This document shows positions 11,446-23,900 of a stretch of 64,000 bases of DNA, one piece after another. The position numbers and the translations under genes are program-made. Location: assembly GCA_013076295.1 (NCBI GenBank), contig RQOL01000359.1, forward strand, positions 1-64,000, given 5' to 3'. Every line of letters begins with the position of its first letter. Within the stretch, counting starts at the first letter, position 1. Origin of the DNA: Sanderia malayensis (lineage: Eukaryota; Cnidaria; Scyphozoa; Semaeostomeae; Pelagiidae). The notes under the pieces were generated by a model. The model searched no databases. It was not told the DNA's origin and saw only the letters and a program-made list of their open reading frames with translations.

Positions 11446-13278
11446 TCATCTGGATACTGAAATTCAGGCTCCGCTGTTCATTCACTGAACTGGGCATTCT
11501 GCTCCGGGTATTTCTGAAAGACTGATCTCTGTTTACACTGTCCATAATGGTACCAAAAGCCGAATCGTTCTTCTCATTTGATACTGTCCTGATAAGGCAT
11601 CGTACATCTTCAACTGTGGGTTCCCTTTGACACGATCTGATAACTTGAACACGTGATTGCCAACGAGACTTTACAAAGTTTGGGCAGGACTCCAGAACCT
11701 TCAGAAGTCTCTCTTCGTTTTTCATTTGCGTCAATCTACCAACCGCTTTCAGAGTTATTTCGCGATTCTCGAGGTCATCAGCCAGTTCTTGCAAACCTTT
11801 TCTGTCACCAGGTTTTACCACAGGACCATCCGATACTTTCTTCAGCCATCAATTTGACATGGTGTAAGCGTCACTAATGCCTTCTGCTAAGATCTGTTTG
11901 GCCTTCGTGTATTGATACTGAGGTTCCAGGAGAATGCATCTTTATATCGCCCTTGTTGCCTTCCCTCAACAGAACTGTATCAGGAGTTGTAAATGTCTAC
12001 AGAAATCATAAGTATTAATTTTCTGCCTACGTAGCGTGTCAGCTGCGCTGGCTGTTGCACAGGCGACGAAAAGAACGCCTGATGGGCAATCGGCGACTCT
12101 CCTGAAACTCAATGATCATGATCATGATAACTGCTATAAATTATAATTTTCTACAACTAATTCAAAACAATGTGTATCTCATTCAATTTTACTGTTAATT
12201 TAAGCTGAGATCACGAGTAAAATATAACTACAATAAAATATCTTATTGCTTGTTACACGTTATAGCTGTATTCCCTCACCCTTGTAGAAACTCAAAACGC
12301 TCCCAGGGGGCTTAACATAGCTTTTACGGTACTGTTATTACGATATCCCATTTAATGCAATGCACAAGCTCTGTTACTAAGCATAATTATATTAATCAAA
12401 CATCTAACATTACTTACAAACAATAGCGAAATGTGAACTCACTTACCTGCAATAGCTCCATTAGTATTGCCATTTCTAACAATTTTATTCTGAAAAGATC
12501 GAATGAAAAGAAAATACTTTATTGGATTGCCATCAAACACATTCAATTCTGATTTCGGTAGAAGGGCAGCAACTGTCAATTTCTTCATTGTATCTAGGTA
12601 CTCTTCTCCGATAACTTTTGCTCTCGAACATGTTTCTTCAACAGGGTTGCGGTTCTGTTGAGGAGTGCATTGTTCTGCAAATGGATTCAAAGTGAGTTGC
12701 TGTATTGGACTGGGTGCTGGTGGAGGCTGGGCATTGTGGGTTCTTCTTTCAGTTTTGAACGAGTTTCTTTCTGGGTGATTCGTTCAACAATTGTATTTGC
12801 AATCCGGTTGCCAATGCAAATTCCTTGCAGAGTCGTCGGATGCTTCCGCAAGCAAGGATGCCTTTGGTTTTGCGCGTTTCAACATCATGTCCTGGAGTAC
12901 GTATTTTCCCGACTTCCTTGAGGTCTTGGAGCTTCTTGAATGGGAAAGGGAACTGGAGGAGCGTGATGCGACTTCGCTAACCGAATCTTTGGGACCAACA
13001 TCATCCAGTGGAGGATCTGGCCATCTCGTGAGAGAATGGGTTACTACCGATACTCTTTCCATTACGCCGAGAAATCTTTTCTCAGCTTCTTTCATATATA
13101 CCAGGCATTCTTCAATGTCACCCTTGTCAGTAATTGCGTCTTTATATTCCTCGCAAGCTGTCTTGAAGTCTTCAAATGTCCCGATGAGCCTGTTTTCTGC
13201 CAATCTGATTTCTTCCAATGGTTTTCCAATGTCCAAAACTTCTGAAACGCAGTTCACAGCTTTCGTTAACTCCCGCAT
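11378..13278 (-). pseudogene. BEL/Pao gag-like region (DUF1759), broken
   Basis: Segments in order: 12784-13278 (helical, charged N-terminal part, then a serine-rich patch); 12439-12690 (ends with the typical LNVFDGNPIKYFLFIRSF block of DUF1759); and 11378-11930 (LEPQYQYTKAKQ, then DRKGLQELADDLENREITLK and CPNFVKSRWQSRVQV), the remainder of DUF1759. The protein would coat or package the element RNA. About 50 expected residues between the second and third segments are missing, replaced by roughly 0.5 kb at 11960-12445 that starts with a good splice donor (GCAG/GTAAGTGAG). An in-frame stop lies near 11850. The assignment rests on motif pattern. Confidence 0.85.
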
Positions 13279-13394
13279 TACCTCTGGTCTTCATCAGGCT
13301 TCTCATGCTTCTAACGTTAATACCATCTTCTCCACACAGCGCCATGACTTCTAAGTTGATAGTCGCAAATTAGATACGAACTGATGTAGCTGCT
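13279..13394. other. junction between BEL element and module array
   Basis: Short stretch upstream of the gag start. A minus-strand ATG frame begins near 13344 but runs out of frame with gag. No LTR or primer-binding site could be identified. Confidence 0.35.
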
Positions 13395-14262
13395 CAGCAA
13401 ATTCAGATACAATGCGCTGCATTCGCTTGCGCTAATGCCTCTTTTAACCCAACATACAATGGATTGACTGATTGCACTTGCCTGTTTATCTATTATAAAG
13501 AAACATTGAATGAGAGGGCGCACTCAGTGCGCTGCATTCGCTTACGCTCATGCCCCTTTCAAACCCCATGTGGAATGGGTTGCCTCAATGCGCTACCCTT
13601 TATATCTATTATCAAGAAATGTGACTGATAGGGCGCATTTTGTGCGCTGCATTGGCTAACACTTGTGCCTCTTTCAACCCCAGGTACAATGGGTTGCCTT
13701 GCTGCGCTAGGGTGCACTTTGTGCGCTGCATCCGCTTCGGCTCATGCCCCTTTCAAACCCACATAGAATGGGCTACCTCGCTGCCCTACCCTGTTTATCT
13801 ATTATCAAGAAATGTGACTGATAGGGTGCACTTTGTGCGCTGCATTCGCTAACACTCGTGCCTTTTCAACCTCACGAACAGTGGGTGGGCTGGCTGTGCC
13901 AACCAGAGGTGGGCACAGCCAGCCTCGTGGTGGGCACAGACTCGTGGTGGGCACAGATTTGCTTATGCTTATGCCCCTTTCAAACCCACGTTGAATGGGT
14001 TGCCTCACTGCGCTAGGGTGCACTTCGTGTTCTGCATTCACTTACATTCATGTCTCTTTCAACCCTACGTACAAAAGGCTGACGTACAAAAGGTTGGCGT
14101 ACTGGTTGGCGTACTTCGTGCGCTGCATTCGTTTACACTCATGCCTCTTTCAACTGACGTACAATGGGTTAGCTCGCTGCGCTTGCCTGTCTATCTATTA
14201 TCAAGAAACATTGACTGATAGGGCGCACTTGAAGGGCTGCATTCGAGCGCTGCTCGTGGCCA
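13395..14262. repeat. ~115-bp module array at outer end of palindrome left arm
   Basis: Six to seven diverged copies of the module with GCGCAC/GTGCGC cores, GCTCATGCCCCTTT blocks and CTATTATCAAGAAA junctions. Units differ in length: some are shortened, and one carries a GTGGGCACAGCCAGCC-type expansion at 13880-13965. The palindrome homology starts inside this array at 13590, so the first two units are outside the duplicated segment. Confidence 0.9.
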
Positions 14263-14275
14263 CCGTTTATAGCAG

Positions 14276-15560
14276 CTTGCAACGAGGAGTGTTTTGTTCC
14301 CACTTTGCTGGTAGTATCAAATCCGCTTAAAGCATGAAGAGCAGGTAATACATCAACCCATTTGCTTGAAATTTCTTTTATCAGATCATGCTCTGGAAGA
14401 CTTTCCTTGTCTGCCTAAACCAACAATTCACGCAACTGGAGGCCAGCCCAAGTTCTGAAGTGGTATAAAGTGCAAATAAACACTCTATTGTCTGCTTGTT
14501 CAAGGCCACTATCAAGGGAAAATATTTCTTGGATGTATCCAGATGAACAGCGCAGGCATTTTGACATGTCATCAACATGAGAACCACCCAAATATATGGT
14601 TCTAGTTCTATGAATGTTTTCCAGAATCTATTTGATGAAAATTTTTTGCAGTTTTATTTTGTTGTCCTGAGAAGCCCAAAACCGTTCCATTTCCACTGGA
14701 AGTGGTGTCTCACATTGATTCACAGTTACTTCGATTGGGTCACACTTTACTCTCCTCAAACACACAAGATATGCAGGAACGAACTCAATAGGTTCTCTGC
14801 GAAATCTCCAAACATTTTCAATTTCAGTTGCCTCACAGCCTCACAGCACCCCTTCTTGCGTAGGCCATGAAGTTGGTGACAACCAAAACGAAGTGTTTAT
14901 TTCCAGATACATTTTTAGGTCACGTTGTAGCTCGCGCTTCGTTGTTTTCTAAACAATCCATCTTTTGTCAGATAGAGAGGAGCAGTAGAGAGCTCAAACT
15001 GAAGCAGCTTGCGTATATCATATTTGTGAGATCTTCCGATTTCTATATATTTCATAGTATCCATATTCTTTCCAGACATGAACTTGTTTTACATGACTTT
15101 TTTCCCTTGGCTTCCAATATTGTTTTTATTGATTTTATCGGAAAGCTTTTTTGACTTATCTGCTGTCCTTGTGGTTTTGAATTCCTTGTAAGAATTCTCA
15201 CCAGTTTCAATACAGTTTATCAGATACGATAACAGACAAACAACCATGTTTTGAAAAGCTGAGCCGATGTCATCTGCTATCTCTGGCTCCATCATAATTA
15301 ATCCATCAATATCACACTTATATTGCAAAAGGTATTTATTCATGCACAACTTATGACACATCAGGTCTTCAGCAAACAAGCTCTTAACATCCTCCAAGGG
15401 TGACGAACGTGCAAAAACGTCATCCAAGTTGAATCTGTAGGCTGCTAGGAAGGTTTTAGCATGCTTTTCGTTGCAAATGCGAAACAATTTGAGCTCACCA
15501 TTACTACGAGACTCATTGCATATGATGCAAACAGCTTCAGTAGCCTCAACCAGCCTAGAT
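14276..15560 (-). pseudogene. multicopy invertebrate protein family (FEN/PIN-like block), left copy, broken
   Basis: Mirror copy of 26185-27470, with the same fragments and stops. The clearest intact frame is 15089-15487 (FRICNEKHAKTFLAAY, then FAEDLMCHKLC), preceded by CIICNES. Further 3' come fragments with FWASQDNK, YLGGSHVDDM, LEQADNRVF and ALHALSGFDTTSKVGTK. See the right-arm copy for the interpretation. It is transcriptionally divergent from the Helitron-like gene in the same arm. Confidence 0.65.
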
Positions 15561-16508
15561 CATTTTGAGAATGACGGATGTGGAAATTCAATCTAGTCCT
15601 TTTCAGTTGTAGTAGTTTCATATTCATTTCTTTTACTTCTGAAAAGGATGGAATTTTGATTATGGTGCAAATGTCAATGTCGTGGCTCCACAGGAATTCG
15701 ATTACTGCTACCACAGTTTCCTTGCTCATGATATGAAAACCTCAGTGATTTGCAACGACAGCGTGCTTTTTTCAACAAAATTGCTTACTCGAAAAGCCTT
15801 TATTTCTGTTCCTATGCTCACCAAACTGCGTGTCATACTTCAAAACAGTGCCTTTGACTTCGCTACAATAATTACAGTGAAAATAATACAAATTTGGCAG
15901 TTTTTAAGACATGGGTTGTATTTCCGTAGGCGATATAGTTGTGCGTCCGAGAGTCGTTGAGTTGTGGGGTCCATCGATTAGAAATACCCAAGTGGAAAGA
16001 ACGAAAAAGTTTTAGCTGCTCAAAACATGTGCTGTGCTTTTTCTCAAATCCGCAGTTTGGAGGGACTCGATTTTAGTTATGATGATTTTATTAATCCAAA
16101 CCACGTGACCCAAACAATAACTATTGCATAATAATTTAAGCCAATCATAGTTCAAGAAGAGGAAGCCTTTGTTGATTTGTTGCAAAAAGTAACTTTCCCT
16201 ATTGTTATAAAACAATGATCCACGCATATTTTGATTCCAATAATTCCAAGTATGCATAGATAATTCAATATACACAGGCTTAGGCGTGGGCAACAAGGCC
16301 TGTGCCCAAGCCAGCTCTCCACTTCAGCCTTCTTCAGCAGACTTCACTTGCATTTTGAGTGGTCTTTTTTAACGAGTCTGGTGCAAACTACCAACTTTCC
16401 ACCAGTGACATAGAAACTGCAGAAGAAATTGAAGATCAGGTTACTTTTGTGCGACTAGCACCAGTACTTGCGTTAGTGGAAGTTTTCACCAAGGACATTA
16501 CTTGTTCA
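15561..16508. other. spacer between the two divergent pseudogenes, left arm
   Basis: No convincing gene. The minus-strand frame 16012-16296 and the frame 15682-15960 have no recognisable motifs, and the same pair occurs at the mirror position (25238-26185). The spacer could contain the former promoters of both genes. Confidence 0.4.
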
Positions 16509-19500
16509 ATGAATTAATAAGGGGACGACAGTGTTTTTTTGCATTGCATGCTTTATTTTGCAACTAATGTTCGCAAAGTGTTCACACCTGGACAAGTACA
16601 AATGTGAACCAAATTTTGGTTGAAGGTGATCGTTTGTATCTGCAAGCGTTATTCCAGATTCAAACACTTTGTCGGTTAAAGACTTGCCAGTTGTAGCGAC
16701 AACTGAAAATACCATGTTTGCAGTTGAATATAAGACATTTTATCATGGACAATTATCTTCTTATGCTGTGACGGAGACGGAGCCTCCATTTTGGATGCAA
16801 AAGGATGCCTTGGTGGAAGCTTTCACCCAATCTTCCTCTATTATCCTAGTTCTTTCAGGTTTTATAACAGCTGTAATATATGACACTGAAAATTCATTGT
16901 CTTACTTCTTTGATAGTCATTCAAAAAATAATTATGGAATACCTGATGCGGGAAGGGCCTGCAGTTTTATTACGAATGTCAGATTTCAGTAGTCTTTATG
17001 ATCAGATATTGTCTCTGGCTAATCGCCTTTACATCAATATGTTCACGAGATAGTTCCAGTGTTATTTACTGCTGCAAATGAAGCTCTCCACAATGCACAT
17101 GGAGGTGAAATTAATTCTAATGAAGCTACAAATTTTTGATCTTTCAAAGATTTTTCAAAAAAGAAGGGAACACAACTTCATTTTGAAGATATAGAGACTT
17201 TAAAAAAACGAAAACAAGTGCAAAATTTGATTTAAATGAAACAATAAGTGATGTTGGAAACACTTTTTTGAAATGTGTTCTTCGGAAGCAACAAAAACTG
17301 TTCACACAAAATTCAGCCTGAACAAGAATCTGTAACAATTCATAAAACTGTGGATCAAAAACAATATCTGAAATTTTTTGATTCTGAAAAATATGGAGAA
17401 TTACATCAACAAACATGGGCGCAAAAGACATTATGAAAAAATTCCAAAAATCCATTGATTTATCAATTGTGCAATGTAATATTTGCAACGAGGCTTCGAC
17501 TTGTGCTTCTGCTGATGCCTCAAAACAAAATTTTAAGTGTGCAAAATACACTCATGACAAAACTATTCCTGCTAAATTTTCAGAAGGAAATAAAATGATT
17601 CCCATTCCTACTCGCTTTGAACTTGAAGGTTTAAAACAGGTTGAAGAAATGTTGATTAGTTTAGCGCTACCTTTTATGAGAGTTTATGTCAAACCATGGG
17701 TCAGCTTGAATATTTTGGGCATTGTATCAATCTTTCTCAAAACGTTGTTGAGTTTGCCAAAAAAACTTCCTCGTCTTCCCAGTGAAATTTCAGTCATAAT
17801 TGCTAAAATGAAAGGAACAAATGATACCATAAAAGATGCCGTCGTTCCTAGAGTTAAAATAGAGTCAGCCCTTCAGTGGGTAATTGCTAATAACCCTTGT
17901 TATAGAAACATCATCGTTGTCAATGATGCACTGCAAAGTTTAGCAGTTAATGATGTCCCAACAACACTAAAACAAAGTCAAATCAATGAATTTAAATACA
18001 ATGATTTTAGCAAACATGCCAAATCTGATGCTTAATGATGACGATGTAGTATATAATCATGAGACAGAAATTAATTCGTTTGTACAGCTCCTAGATCAAG
18101 TGCAACAGGAGAAAAATGTTATTATAAATGACATTGAGCAATGTGTTTTAGATTGGCCCATCCAATGAAAAAGACTCTAAATGAAAACCCATTAAGTGAA
18201 TTTGCAGCTCCTTTTTAGCTACAATGTGCTTTCCAGCTTTATTCCTAAATGCAGTGGGTAATCCAACAAACCCTGCAATTGTCAGAAACATTACATTTGC
18301 AGAAAAAAGAAAACATTTGATCAAATATGGATAGAAAAAAATGGTAGGTGGTTTTATCCCTTTGCTTCATAAGATTTTGGTTCAGCGTGACGTCAGAATG
18401 AACCGAGCTATTGTTCTTCAACTATTGTTCTCTGAGGAAGAGCTGCCCGACCTGTGTTTTTGATTGAAACAGTGTCTGGCTAAAATCTTTTCAAAATGTT
18501 GGATTGCGAAAATAGTAGTTCAAAACAAATTCCTCTGACAATGAAAAAAGAAGTATTCTTGAGGATAGCGAAGAAGACGAAGAATATTCAGTAGTCAGTT
18601 CGTATATTCGAAACTCGCACAAATGAGAACCTCTTGCAAGAAGACCCAGAGCTGGGTACGGCAGTGATGATAAAGAATCGGGTTGTGAAGGCCTATCTCT
18701 GAAAGAGCTGGATGCCCGTTTTGAAAATAAAACTTATGTTAATATTTGGTTAGTTCATTTGTTATTTAATAAGTTGTTGGCAATTGTTAAACATTAATTC
18801 TATGGAATCATACGAGTTTTGTTCATTGTACTGCTTTGTCTTCAGTTGTTACGGTCCAAATCCAGGTCTTTAGAAGAGTTTCGAGACTTATGGAGAGAGA
18901 TGAATTTAGTGTTGGCCCAACTCGCGCTGTTGTGTTCCCCTACAACACATGATCGACCATGAAATGCTTTTTTAATACTCTTTATTGGTATTTGTTTCCC
19001 TTTTTTAAGTTGCATATTGACGTGATGTTGTTCAGTCTGCCTGGTTTGTTGTTTTGTTGGCCGTGGTACGCAAAGGTGTCTGTGATTTTGCATCATTCTG
19101 ACGTCAATTTCTTCAACAGAATTTGTCCAAATTCCCTATTTTGACAATGAATAACTCAAAGCTACAAAATATTTTAAAATTCTATTTGCGGCATGTTGAT
19201 AAGCATGCTGAATTTTATACTTTTCAGCAAAAAAACTATATGTAATTTTAGGCTGCATAAGCCCTTTAATACTTTACTAAATGATGTATTATCTAATGTT
19301 GATATTTCCTCTAAGTCAAGTACCATTTCTCAAAAGTTCATGATCAAAGCTCTTGGTGAACGTGATATCTCTTCTCAGGAAACTATGCATCACCCATTAT
19401 CTTTAAAGTTCCATTCTTCATCTTTAAAGGTTTTACCAATTTCCTTATATGGCTCAGGAAAAATAAAAAAACCAAATAATAACTTGGATGTTGCCACTGA

Positions 19501-20807
19501 AGAGTCACTTTTGGATATCTATGCTGATCGAAATAGATTCCTCAATAAATTACCAAATGTTCTGGAATTAACTCTTTTAACCTTTTTAACGAAATATTCT
19601 GTCAGTCCCAATAAAATCCAACCAGCGAAAGAAAATGTTGTTCCCAAATGTTTATCAAATTTCTCTAACAATCCAAAAGGGAAACAATTTCATTTGTATT
19701 GCAAATATAAGCTAATAAAATTCAAGCCTTGGAAAACAATAATTTCTGATGCAAGGGATAATGCACTTGAAACAGATCAAATGTTTCCACATAGATGGCA
19801 TGAATTTCTTTTGACACCTTTCGCAGAAGTTCATGTTCCTTCATGGCAGTACCATCTTCAAATTATGGATGATATTCAATTTGACACATTTTGAGAAAAT
19901 GCTGAATCTCCAGAAATTAAAGGAAATGATCAACAGCATGAGTGGATGATAATGTCAGATATTGCAGCACAACCTTTGCAACATCAAACTCCAATTGCAC
20001 GATTTCAAAGTGCAAATTCTTACTCTGATGAATTGCTCTCTCTTATACCAACATGGATTGAGCTTCTGCAAGCTCATTATACTCAGTTTCATTCAACTTC
20101 ATGTGATATAGCAACACTTGCAACAATGCAACGCCATGCATATGAGATAGTGAAACATCATTTTCAAAATGCAGATAGCGAAAAACATCCTCTTCATCTT
20201 ATAATATTAGGCATGGCTGGAACAGGGAAAAGTTTTGTTATTACTCCATTGCGCTCTTTACTTGGAAGCAAATATGTCATTACTGCACCAACAGGAAAAG
20301 CATCTTACAACATAAAGGGCACAGCAATTCATTCACTGCTGAAATTGCCAATTGGTAACAAACGTTGCAAATGTCTTTCCAATCAGTGTCTCATTACACT
20401 TCAAGACAACCTCACTGGCATCGAATATATCCTGCTGGATGAATTTTCCATGATTGGATAATCCCAGTTTAGATGGATTGATCGTACAGGCAGACAATTT
20501 TCTGGTAAAAAGAACATGCTATTTGGTGGAATATCTGTGATCCTTGTTGGAGACCCTGCTCAGTTGCCCCCAGTTGGTGATAACGGCTTATATGATCCAA
20601 AACCATCTACTGACATGGGTTATCAAGGCCATGCTGCATATATGCACTTCCACAAAGTAATAAAAATTGATGTCAAATTCAGAGTGCAATCCGATAATAA
20701 GCGCATTTTCAAGCAAATGCTTGTAAGATTATGCAATGGTAATATAACCCATCATGATTGGGAACATCTTTTAACGAGACAACCAACAGAAATTTTACAA
20801 TCAAATT
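16509..20807 (+). pseudogene. Helitron-like helicase gene with protease-like N-terminus, left copy, broken
   Basis: Segments in order. At 16509-16992: a GRQCFFALHAL block and, further on, FFDSHSKNNYG; the Cys and the DSH pattern resemble papain-fold deubiquitinase-like domains. At 17415-18035: a DUF6570-like segment (LEGLKQVEEMLISLALPFM, then ALQWVIANNP). At 18215-18465: the start of a Helitron_like_N domain (CAFQLYS in a shifted frame, then NITFAEKRKHLIKYG in the mirror copy). At 19193-19894: a pre-helicase segment with FMIKALGERDISSQET. At 19946-20807: a PIF1 helicase with motif I GMAGTGKS, TAPTGKASYNI, DEFSMIG and GDPAQLPPV. No HUH HxH or paired-tyrosine motif is visible; about 0.7 kb at 18480-19190 seems to replace it. 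The C-terminal helicase motifs are cut off at the palindrome loop. An in-frame TAA at 20459 follows DEFSMIG. Confidence 0.8.
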
Positions 20808-20938
20808 TTGAAAATGCCAATTAGTTGTATTACAGCAATGATGAAGTGCATTCGTTCAACATGCACCAGGTTCAATCTCTCCCAACTATAATTGTTTCAA
20901 TTCATGCAATTGTGCATGAATTGAAACAATTATATATA
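20808..20938. repeat. palindrome loop with its own hairpin
   Basis: This 131-bp spacer is not duplicated in the arms. It continues the left-arm reading for a few codons to a stop at 20822. It contains an 18-bp perfect inverted repeat, 20891-20908 and 20913-20930 (ATTGTTTCAATTCATGCA and complement), with a 4-base loop. The arms start with the shared word AAATTTGATTGTAAAATTTC at 20939 and its complement ending at 20807. Confidence 0.92.
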
Positions 20939-23900
20939 AATTTGATTGTAAAATTTCTGTTGGTTGTCTCGTTAAAAGATGTTCCCAATCATGATGGGTT
21001 ATATTACCATTGCATAATCTTACAAGCATTTGCTTGAAAATGCGCTTATTATCGGATTGCACTCTGAATTTGACATCAATTTTTATTACTTTGTGGAAGT
21101 GCATATATGCAGCATGGCCTTGATAACCCATGTCAGTAGATGGTTTTGGATCATATAAGCCTTTATCACCAACTGGGGGCAACTGAGCAGGGTCTCCAAC
21201 AAGGATCACAGATATTCCACCAAATAGCATGTTCTTTTTACCAGAAAATTGTCTGCCTGTACGATCAATCCATCTAAACTGGGATTATCCAATCATGGAA
21301 AATTCATCCAGCAGGATATATTCGATGCCAGTGAGGTTGTCTTGAAGTGTAATGAGACACTGATTGGAAAGACATTTGCAACGTTTGTTACCAATTGGCA
21401 ATTTCAGCAGTGAATGAATTGCTGTGCCCTTTATGTTGTAAGATGCTTTTCCTGTTGGTGCAGTAATGACATATTTGCTTCCAAGTAAAGAGCGCAATGG
21501 AGTAATAACAAAACTTTTCCCTGTTCCAGCCATGCCTAATATTATAAGATGAAGAGGATGTTTTTCGCTATCTGCATTTTGAAAATGATGTTTCACTATC
21601 TCATATGCATGGCGTTGCATTGTTGCAAGTGTTGCTATATCACATGAAGTTGAATGAAACTGAGTATAATGAGCTTGCAGAAGCTCAATCCATGTTGGTA
21701 TAAGAGAGAGCAATTCATCAGAGTAAGAATTTGCACTTTGAAATCGTGCAATTGGAGTTTGATGTTGCAAAGGTTGTGCTGCAATATCTGACATTATCAT
21801 CCACTCATGCTGTTGATCATTTCCTTTAATTTCTGGAGATTCAGCATTTTCTCAAAATGTGTCAAATTGAATATCATCCATAATTTGAAGATGGTACTGC
21901 CATGAAGGAACATGAACTTCTGCGAAAGGTGTCAAAAGAAATTCATGCCATCTATGTGGAAACATTTGATCTGTTTCAAGTGCATTATCCCTTGCATCAG
22001 AAATTATTGTTTTCCAAGGCTTGAATTTTATTAGCTTATATTTGCAATACAAATGAAATTGTTTCCCTTTTGGATTGTTAGAGAAATTTGATAAACATTT
22101 GGGAACAACATTTTCTTTCGCTGGTTGGATTTTATTGGGACTGACAGAATATTTCGTTAAAAAGGTTAAAAGAGTTAATTCCAGAACATTTGGTAATTTA
22201 TTGAGGAATCTATTTCGATCAGCATAGATATCCAAAAGTGACTCTTCAGTGGCAACATCCAAGTTATTATTTGGTTTTTTTATTTTTCCTGAGCCATATA
22301 AGGAAATTGGTAAAACCTTTAAAGATGAAGAATGGAACTTTAAAGATAATGGGTGATGCATAGTTTCCTGAGAAGAGATATCACGTTCACCAAGAGCTTT
22401 GATCATGAACTTTTGAGAAATGGTACTTGACTTAAAGGAAATATCAACATTAGATAATACATCATTTAGTAAAGTATTAAAGGGCTTATGCAGCCTAAAA
22501 TTACATATAGTTTTTTTGCTGAAAAGTATAAAATTCAGCATGCTTATCAACATGCCGCAAATAGAATTTTAAAATATTTTGTAGCTTTGAGTTATTCATT
22601 GTCAAAATAGGGAATTTGGACAAATTCTGTTGAAGAAATTGACGTCAGAATGATGCAAAATCCCAGACACCTTTGCGTACCACGGCCAACAAAACAACAA
22701 ACCAGGCAGACTGAACAACATCACGTCAATATGCAACTTAAAAAAGGGAAACAAATACCAATAAAGAGTATTAAAAAAGCATTTCATGGTCGATCATGTG
22801 TTGTAGGGGAACACAACAGCGCGAGTTGGGCCAACACTAAATTCATCTCTCTCCATAAGTCTCGAAACTCTTCTAAAGACCTGGATTTGGACCGTAACAA
22901 CTGAAGACAAAGCAGTACAATGAACCAAACTCGTATGATTCCATAGAATTAATGTTTAACAATTGCCAACAACTTATTAAATAACAAATGAACTAACCAA
23001 ATATTAACATAAGTTTTATTTTCAAAACGGGCATCCAGCTCTTTCAGAGATAGGCCTTCACAACCCGATTCTTTATCATCACTGCCGTACCCAGCTCTGG
23101 GTCTTCTTGCAAGAGGTTCTCATTTGTGCGAGTTTCGAATATACGAACTGACTACTGAATATTCTTCGTCTTCTTCGCTATCCTCAAGAATACTTCTTTT
23201 TTCATTGTCAGAGGAATTTGTTTTGAACTACTATTTTCGCAATCCAACATTTTGAAAAGATTTTAGCCAGACACTGTTTCAATCAAAAACACAGGTCGGG
23301 CAGCTCTTCCTCAGAGAACAATAGTTGAAGAACAATAGCTCGGTTCATTCTGACGTCACGCTGAACCAAAATCTTATGAAGCAAAGGGATAAAACCACCT
23401 ACCATTTTTTTGTATCCATATTTGATCAAATGTTTTCTTTTTTCTGCAAATGTAATGTTTCTGACAATTGCAGGGTTTGTTGGATTACCCACTGCATTTA
23501 GGAATAAAGCTGGAAAGCACATTGTAGCTAAAAAGGAGCTGCAAATTCACTTAATGGGTTTTCATTTAGAGTCTTTTTCATTGGATGGGCCAATCTAAAA
23601 CACATTGCTCAATGTCATTTATAATAACATTTTTCTCCTGTTGCACTTGATCTAGGAGCTGTACAAACGAATTAATTTCTGTCTCATGATTATATACTAC
23701 ATCATCATCATTAAGCATCAGATTTGGCATGTTTGCTAAAATCATTGTATTTAAATTCATTGATTTGACTTTGTTTTAGTGTTGTTGGGACATCATTAAC
23801 TGCTAAACTTTGCAGTGCATCATTGACAACGATGATGTTTCTATAAGAAGGGTTATTAGCAATTACCCACTGAAGGGCTGACTCTATTTTAACTCTGGGA

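Larger units (their letters stand above)
9912..13278 (-). mobile_element. BEL/Pao LTR retrotransposon, truncated and internally broken
   Basis: Gag, zinc knuckle, aspartic protease and the start of reverse transcriptase lie in BEL/Pao order on the minus strand. The copy stops abruptly at about 9912, inside the reverse transcriptase, so the rest of RT, RNase H, integrase and the 3' LTR are absent. No LTR can be recognised upstream of 13278, where ~115-bp modules begin by 13395. Confidence 0.9.
13590..20807. repeat. giant palindrome, left arm (7.2 kb)
   Basis: The arm is the near-exact reverse complement of 20939-28447. Paired landmarks sum to 41746-41747 through most of the arm and to 42037 at the outer edge, because the right arm has about 290 extra bases near 27930-28210. 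Translated segments match almost residue for residue: 171 of 171 in the helicase segment and 232 of 233 in the segment before it. The left end lies in GCGCTACCCTTTATATC, inside a module. Confidence 0.95.

Noticed and set aside
13395..14262. CRISPR-like array of repeats
   Set aside because: Units are diverged tandem copies with no unique spacers, in a eukaryotic context with spliced genes.
18540..18770. Acidic, serine-rich segment in both arms that looks like a transposase N-terminus
   Set aside because: Only about 60 codons with a stop inside and no catalytic block nearby; too little to name.
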